The translations under genes and the position numbers were made by a program. Shown piece after piece: positions 60,334-64,000 of a stretch of 64,000 nucleotides of DNA. The notes under the pieces were generated by a model that made no database searches, had not been told where the DNA came from, and saw nothing but the letters and a program-made list of their open reading frames with translations. This stretch comes from Amorphus sp040750475 (lineage in GTDB: Bacteria > Pseudomonadota > Alphaproteobacteria > Rhizobiales > Amorphaceae). The DNA lies in the NCBI RefSeq assembly GCF_040750475.1, contig NZ_JABJVY010000001.1, positions 1-64,000 on the forward strand, given 5' to 3'. How positions within the stretch are numbered: the stretch's first letter is position 1; every line of letters starts with the position of its first letter.

Positions 60334-60909
60334 CTACCCCCAGTCGTCGAACATGCCGTCCAGGAAACCGCCGCCGTCGGCGTCCATGTCGCCATCCGCG
60401 TCGGCGTAGTCCTGGCCCGGATCGGCCCCCGCCGCGTCGGCCGGCGCGCCATCCACGCCCGCCCCCTCGCCGGCCTGGGCGGCGCCGTCGTTGCCCATTA
60501 GCCCGCGAATGCCTTCCATCAACAGCGAGCCACCCACGATGCCGAGCGCGACCTGGCCGGCCCCGGCAAGAAAACCACCGGCGCCGAAGCCCGCCGGCCG
60601 GGCTCCTGCCGTCGGCACGCTGGAGCGACGCGGAGGAAGCGCGGCATCGGCCTCGTCGGCAAGGCTGCGCGCCGGCGGAGCATCCGATCGTCGCTCCGGG
60701 GCGGCTTCCAGATTGCGGATCTTCTCTTCGGCACGATTGAGCGCCTTGTCCTGGACGGCGATCGTCTGGGCCATCCGGTAGGCCGCCTGCGGGTTGGCGG
60801 CGACGCGCTCCGCGATCAAGGCCTCCGCCTCGCCGTCCCGCGGGCCGCTCGAAGCTTGGTCGATCCGGTCGAACAATCGGCTCAGAAGCTCACGCTCCGT
60901 CGGGGTCAT
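60334..60909 (-). CDS. DUF2076 domain-containing protein
   Basis: A 191-residue protein with the DUF2076 layout: a helical N-terminus (MTPTERELLSRLFDRI) with a coiled-coil region near residues 50-70, a Pro/Ala linker, a Gly-rich possibly membrane-associated segment (GFGAGGFLAGAGQVALGIVGG) and an acidic C-terminus rich in Asp and Gly ending in DDWG. The role is unknown; it is often described as periplasmic ligand-like. It converges with the transpeptidase gene across the terminator. Confidence 0.82.
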   Translation of the reverse strand: MTPTERELLSRLFDRIDQASSGPRDGEAEALIAERVAANPQAAYRMAQTIAVQDKALNRAEEKIRNLEAAPERRSDAPPARSLADEADAALPPRRSSVPTAGARPAGFGAGGFLAGAGQVALGIVGGSLLMEGIRGLMGNDGAAQAGEGAGVDGAPADAAGADPGQDYADADGDMDADGGGFLDGMFDDWG

Positions 60910-61020
60910 CGTCGATTTCCTCTCGCTTCACCACTGCCGTCAAGGCGAGCGTTATGTGGGGATGCATTGCGCGCTCCGCACTCTGAAATCGACGTGATCC
61001 CGACGCGAGCGAATTGCGCC

Positions 61021-61947
61021 TCACACGACCAGTTCGGGAAGCCGCTTTTCCAACATCGGCCTCAGATGCTCGTGCTCGACGGGCAGCTTGAGGCCCTGGC
61101 CCAGCTCCTCAACGCGCTCGTCGGTGGCGAAGCCCGGCTCGTCGGTGGCGACCTCGAACAGCACGCCGCCGGGTGAGCGAAAATAGATCGCAGTGAAATA
61201 GGAGCGGTCGATCTGAGGCGTGACCTGAAAGCCCTCCGCGACCAGGGTCGAGCGGATGGTCGCCTGGGTCGCGCGGTCGGCCACCCGAAAGGCGATGTGA
61301 TGGATCCGGCCGGCACCCTGGGACGCGGGCGGCGTTTGCGGAGCGGCAACGAGATCGACCACGCCAGCCGCGACCTCAGCGTTGGCAAGCCGCGTCAACG
61401 CGCCCTCGTGACCGACCTCGGTGTAGCCCATCAGTCCGGTCAGAAGCGCACGGGTCGGCTCGACATCACGCAAGGTCAGCGTGACCCCGCGGAACCCTTT
61501 GATCGCCGCCGCCGGGTCGATACCGTCGACGATCCAGCCGGTGCGGGGATCGTCGGGCGCCTCGACCAGGGCGAACGCGAAACCATCGGGATCTGCCGAG
61601 ATCAGCCGGGTCTCGTCGGCCACCGTCTTCTCTTCGAGCGGGGCGGAGGCGGCCATCAGCCGATCGCGCCAGAAATCGAGCGCTCCGGGGGCGACGGCGA
61701 ACTGGGTCAGGCCCGCTTCTCCGGTACCGGGCCGTCCCTTGTGCGCCCCCGCCCAGGGAAAGAACGTCAGCACCGTTCCCGGCGTGCCGGTGCCGTCGGC
61801 GAAGTAGAGATGGTAGGTGCCGGGATCGTCGAAGTTGACGGTTTTCTTGACGAGCCTCAGGCCCAAAACCTTGCCGAAAAAGTCGACATTGCCTTGGGCG
61901 GACGAGGAAATGGCCGTGATGTGATGAAGACCACGAACGGGCGACAT
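61021..61947 (-). CDS. Ring-cleaving dioxygenase-type VOC protein
   Basis: A 308-residue protein with two vicinal-oxygen-chelate modules. Metal-ligand regions are LHHITAIS at the start, IHHIAFR in the middle and LFEVATDEP near the end. Annotated relatives such as MhqO act on hydroquinone-type compounds, but few have been tested. The ATG at 61947 follows GGAGCG; a frame to 62100 begins with an unrelated leader. It is divergent from the Crp/Fnr gene and stands with housekeeping genes, not with the catabolic region. Confidence 0.85.
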   Translation of the reverse strand: MSPVRGLHHITAISSSAQGNVDFFGKVLGLRLVKKTVNFDDPGTYHLYFADGTGTPGTVLTFFPWAGAHKGRPGTGEAGLTQFAVAPGALDFWRDRLMAASAPLEEKTVADETRLISADPDGFAFALVEAPDDPRTGWIVDGIDPAAAIKGFRGVTLTLRDVEPTRALLTGLMGYTEVGHEGALTRLANAEVAAGVVDLVAAPQTPPASQGAGRIHHIAFRVADRATQATIRSTLVAEGFQVTPQIDRSYFTAIYFRSPGGVLFEVATDEPGFATDERVEELGQGLKLPVEHEHLRPMLEKRLPELVV

Positions 61948-62172
61948 GACAACGCTCCATGATGATGGCCGCCAACGAATGGCGCATGCCTGTATTGGCG
62001 GATCGTGGAGCGGAAGATGGTCAGTCGAGATGGGGAAGAAAACCAGGCGATCGCCAAACGACCGGTGACACTGCGTTGCCGAAACGTGGACACCGCTCAC
62101 TTCGGTTCAATCAAAGAGAAATGGGCTTTTAATTGTGGTAGTATTGTAAATGCGGATTTAGGGAGACCGGAC

Positions 62173-62877
62173 ATGGCCACCGAGCCGGCGACGATAGGAC
62201 AGACGATCGTCGATCGCAGCTTCTCGCTGGAGGGGCTCGATCCGGACTTGGCCGCGGGCTTGGCCGAGCTTGCGCGCACGGTCAAGCTAGAGCCGGGCAA
62301 GACGCTGTTTACCGCCGGCGACCCCGGCAACGGCTTCTATGTCGTGCTGGACGGGTCGCTGAAGGTCTGCGTCACCTCCTGCGCCGGGTCGGAGCAGCTT
62401 CTGGCCATGCTGGGGCCGGGATCGGTGGTGGGCGAGCTCTCGATTTTCGATGGGCGACCGCGCTCGGCGAGCGTCATCGCGGTCAAGCCGACCCGGCTCG
62501 CCTTCATTGAGAAATCGACCTTCGAGCGCTTCGCCGACGACAATCCGGGCGTCTACCGGCACATTCTCACCATCGTCGGCCAGCGCTTGCGCCAATCCAA
62601 CGACGCGCTCGCCGCCCGCTCTTTCCTGCCCCTACCGGGCCGGGTCGCCCAGACCCTGTTGCACCTGGCCGTCAGTTTCGGCCGGCCGCTGGAGAATGAG
62701 CGGGTCCTGATCCACTACAAGATCAGCCAGTCGGACATCGCCTCCATGGCGGGCGGTGCCCGGGAAAATGTGAGCCGGGTTCTCAACGACTGGAAGCGCG
62801 GCGGCACCATCAGCCGGATCTCCGGCTATTACTGCATCGAAGACCGCCGCACGCTGGAGGCCGCCGCGACGTTGTGA
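62173..62877 (+). CDS. Crp/Fnr-family transcriptional regulator
   Basis: A 234-residue regulator with an N-terminal cyclic-nucleotide-like domain (GNGFYVVLDGSLKV, GELSIFDGRPRSASV) and a C-terminal helix-turn-helix (SQSDIASMAGGARENVSRVLNDW). It lacks the N-terminal Cys cluster of oxygen-sensing FNR. The ATG at 62173 follows GGGAGA; a frame to 62005 is ignored. It is divergent from the VOC gene and may control it. The region upstream is AT-rich near 62125-62160 and probably holds the promoter. Confidence 0.9.
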   Translation: MATEPATIGQTIVDRSFSLEGLDPDLAAGLAELARTVKLEPGKTLFTAGDPGNGFYVVLDGSLKVCVTSCAGSEQLLAMLGPGSVVGELSIFDGRPRSASVIAVKPTRLAFIEKSTFERFADDNPGVYRHILTIVGQRLRQSNDALAARSFLPLPGRVAQTLLHLAVSFGRPLENERVLIHYKISQSDIASMAGGARENVSRVLNDWKRGGTISRISGYYCIEDRRTLEAAATL

Positions 62878-63187
62878 TTACTTTCGCTCACGACAGTCGC
62901 GTTTCACGCGACGTCTCCGCGGGGGCGGCCTCCGGCCGGCCGACGGTCGTCGGCTGGTTGGTGAGTACGGAGAGGCGGTGCGAATGACTTGAGGCGCTCC
63001 CTCGAACTCCGGCACTTCCCGCTTTCGTGGAAGTGAGCGGAGGGTTGGGGTTGCTCAGGAAGAACCAGCATCAACATTTAATGATCGCATCCCACCAGTG
63101 CGCGACCGCGCGCCTGCCATATTTGGCCGCGCCCGGGCAGCGGTGAGCGAAGCGAACTCGCGAGAGCGGAAAAGAATCCCGCCACCC
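62878..63187. other. Intergenic region without a recognisable gene
   Basis: This 310-base GC-rich stretch between the convergent regulator and ligase genes contains an inverted repeat CACTTCC...GGAAGTG near 63014-63036. No T-tailed terminator, RNA gene or reading frame with a ribosome site was recognised. Confidence 0.35.
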
Positions 63188-64000
63188 TCACTCCCTCGGA
63201 AGTAGCGCCTTCAGCGTCTCGATCCGATCGGCCTCGCCGGGCGGCTTGTCCCATCTGAGCCGAGCCACACGCGGAAAGCGCATGGCGACACCGGACTTGT
63301 GGCGGGTGGAGCGGTTCAGCCCCTCAAAGGCGATTTCCAGCACCAGACCCTCGGCCGCATCGTGCACAACCTCCCGCACCGGCCCGAACCGGTTGATTGT
63401 GTTTCGGCGCACGAACGCGTCGATCTTGCGCAGCTCCTCGTCGGTGAAGCCGAAGTAGGCCTTACCGACCGGCACCAGCTCTTCGCCGCCCTCCTCGGCC
63501 TGACGCCAGACACCGAAGGTATAGTCGGAATAAAACGACGAACGCTTACCGTGGCCGCGCTGGGCATACATCAGCACGGCATCGACGCTGAAGGGATCGC
63601 GCTTCCACTTGAACCAGAGCCCTTTCGGCCGGCCCGGCACATAGGCGCTGTCGGCCCGCTTCAGCATCACCCCTTCGACCGCATCGGCATCTGCTCCCGC
63701 CCCGGCAGTGGCGGGGTCGGCCCGCGCGGCCGTAATCGCCTCCCAGCTTGGGGCAGGAACGAGGGGCGAGAGATCAATCCGGTCATCCCCCATCGCCGCG
63801 ACGAAGGCTTCCAGGCGCCGGCGGCGCTCGAGGAAGGGCAAGGTGCGCAGATCTTCGCCTTCCAGCACCAGCGCGTCGTAAAGACGGATGACTGGCGGAA
63901 ACGCGGCCTGCATCTTCGCGGTCACGGTCTTCCGGTTGAGCCGTTGTTGCAACACGTTGAACGGCTCGACACGCCCCTCCCGCACGATCAGCAGCTCGCC
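63188..64000 (-). CDS. ATP-dependent DNA ligase (partial, C-terminal part)
   Basis: The frame is open to the right window edge (GELLIVREGR precedes the first internal start at 63985), so the N-terminus is missing. The 270 residues present contain ligase motif IV as EGVMLK, motif V as WFKWKRD with the two Lys, and an OB-fold C-terminal domain ending LRWDKPPGEAD. This matches ATP-dependent ligases of the type often found with an Lhr-like helicase and a calcineurin-like nuclease in Alphaproteobacteria; those partners would lie outside the window. Confidence 0.88.
   Translation of the reverse strand, partial: GELLIVREGRVEPFNVLQQRLNRKTVTAKMQAAFPPVIRLYDALVLEGEDLRTLPFLERRRRLEAFVAAMGDDRIDLSPLVPAPSWEAITAARADPATAGAGADADAVEGVMLKRADSAYVPGRPKGLWFKWKRDPFSVDAVLMYAQRGHGKRSSFYSDYTFGVWRQAEEGGEELVPVGKAYFGFTDEELRKIDAFVRRNTINRFGPVREVVHDAAEGLVLEIAFEGLNRSTRHKSGVAMRFPRVARLRWDKPPGEADRIETLKALLPRE

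Noticed and set aside
1..64000. CRISPR arrays, tRNA or rRNA genes, phage or integrative element genes
   Set aside because: No regularly spaced direct repeats, no tRNA-like cloverleaf or rRNA stretch, and no integrase, capsid or conjugation genes were recognised when reading both strands by eye.

Overview
The window is 64 kb of GC-rich DNA from an alphaproteobacterium, most likely of the order Hyphomicrobiales. The evidence is the set of transporter families, the NasS/NasT-type nitrate control, the DUF2927, DUF2076 and L,D-transpeptidase genes beside lepA, and a short dispersed intergenic repeat of a kind common in that order. No rRNA, tRNA, CRISPR array, integrase or phage genes were seen. 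Positions 1 to about 41,000 form a catabolic and transport region carrying two insertion sequences. Positions 41,400 to 64,000 form a conserved block of nitrate assimilation and housekeeping genes.

Left part (1-8,100). A minus-strand operon (isomerase, SDR dehydrogenase, sugar-type ABC permease, binding protein, ATPase running off the left edge) faces a plus-strand unit (CE4-fold amidohydrolase, DoxX membrane protein, SDR). The intergenic region holds two copies of one operator-like palindrome. An IS5-family element follows (8,109-8,946; transposase broken by a frameshift).

Central part (9,000-26,800). An eight-gene minus-strand operon encodes a Tau/Ssu-type ABC importer, an aldehyde dehydrogenase, a class II aldolase, a cysteine hydrolase of the isochorismatase fold and a second CE4-fold hydrolase. 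Next come an alpha-hydroxy-acid dehydrogenase, an amidohydrolase/small protein/Rieske ferredoxin operon, and a phthalate-type upper pathway: Rieske oxygenase, its reductase, the dihydrodiol dehydrogenase and the 4,5-dihydroxyphthalate decarboxylase families (pht3, pht2, pht4, pht5-like). An EamA exporter and a MarR regulator follow. A second, intact copy of the IS closes this segment at 27,777.

Right accessory part (27,800-41,000). Another EamA protein, a TAXI-type TRAP transporter, a three-subunit biotin-dependent carboxylase (carrier, biotin carboxylase, carboxyltransferase), a DctPQM TRAP transporter, an SDR, a second isochorismatase-fold hydrolase and a second MarR regulator. A palindrome TTAG-N4-CTAA (three perfect and three one-mismatch copies) lies in the promoters of most of these operons, so they probably form one regulon.

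Core part (41,400-64,000). One minus-strand operon nrtA-nrtB-(fused nrtC/D)-nirB-nirD-nitrite channel-nasA-cysG takes up nitrate and reduces it to ammonium. A leader with an intrinsic terminator and a hexaloop hairpin precedes nrtA, and nasT-nasS lie just upstream, as expected for antitermination control. Then follow lepA, a DUF2927 protein, an L,D-transpeptidase, a DUF2076 protein, a ring-cleaving dioxygenase-type protein, a Crp/Fnr regulator and the C-terminal part of an ATP-dependent DNA ligase running off the right edge.
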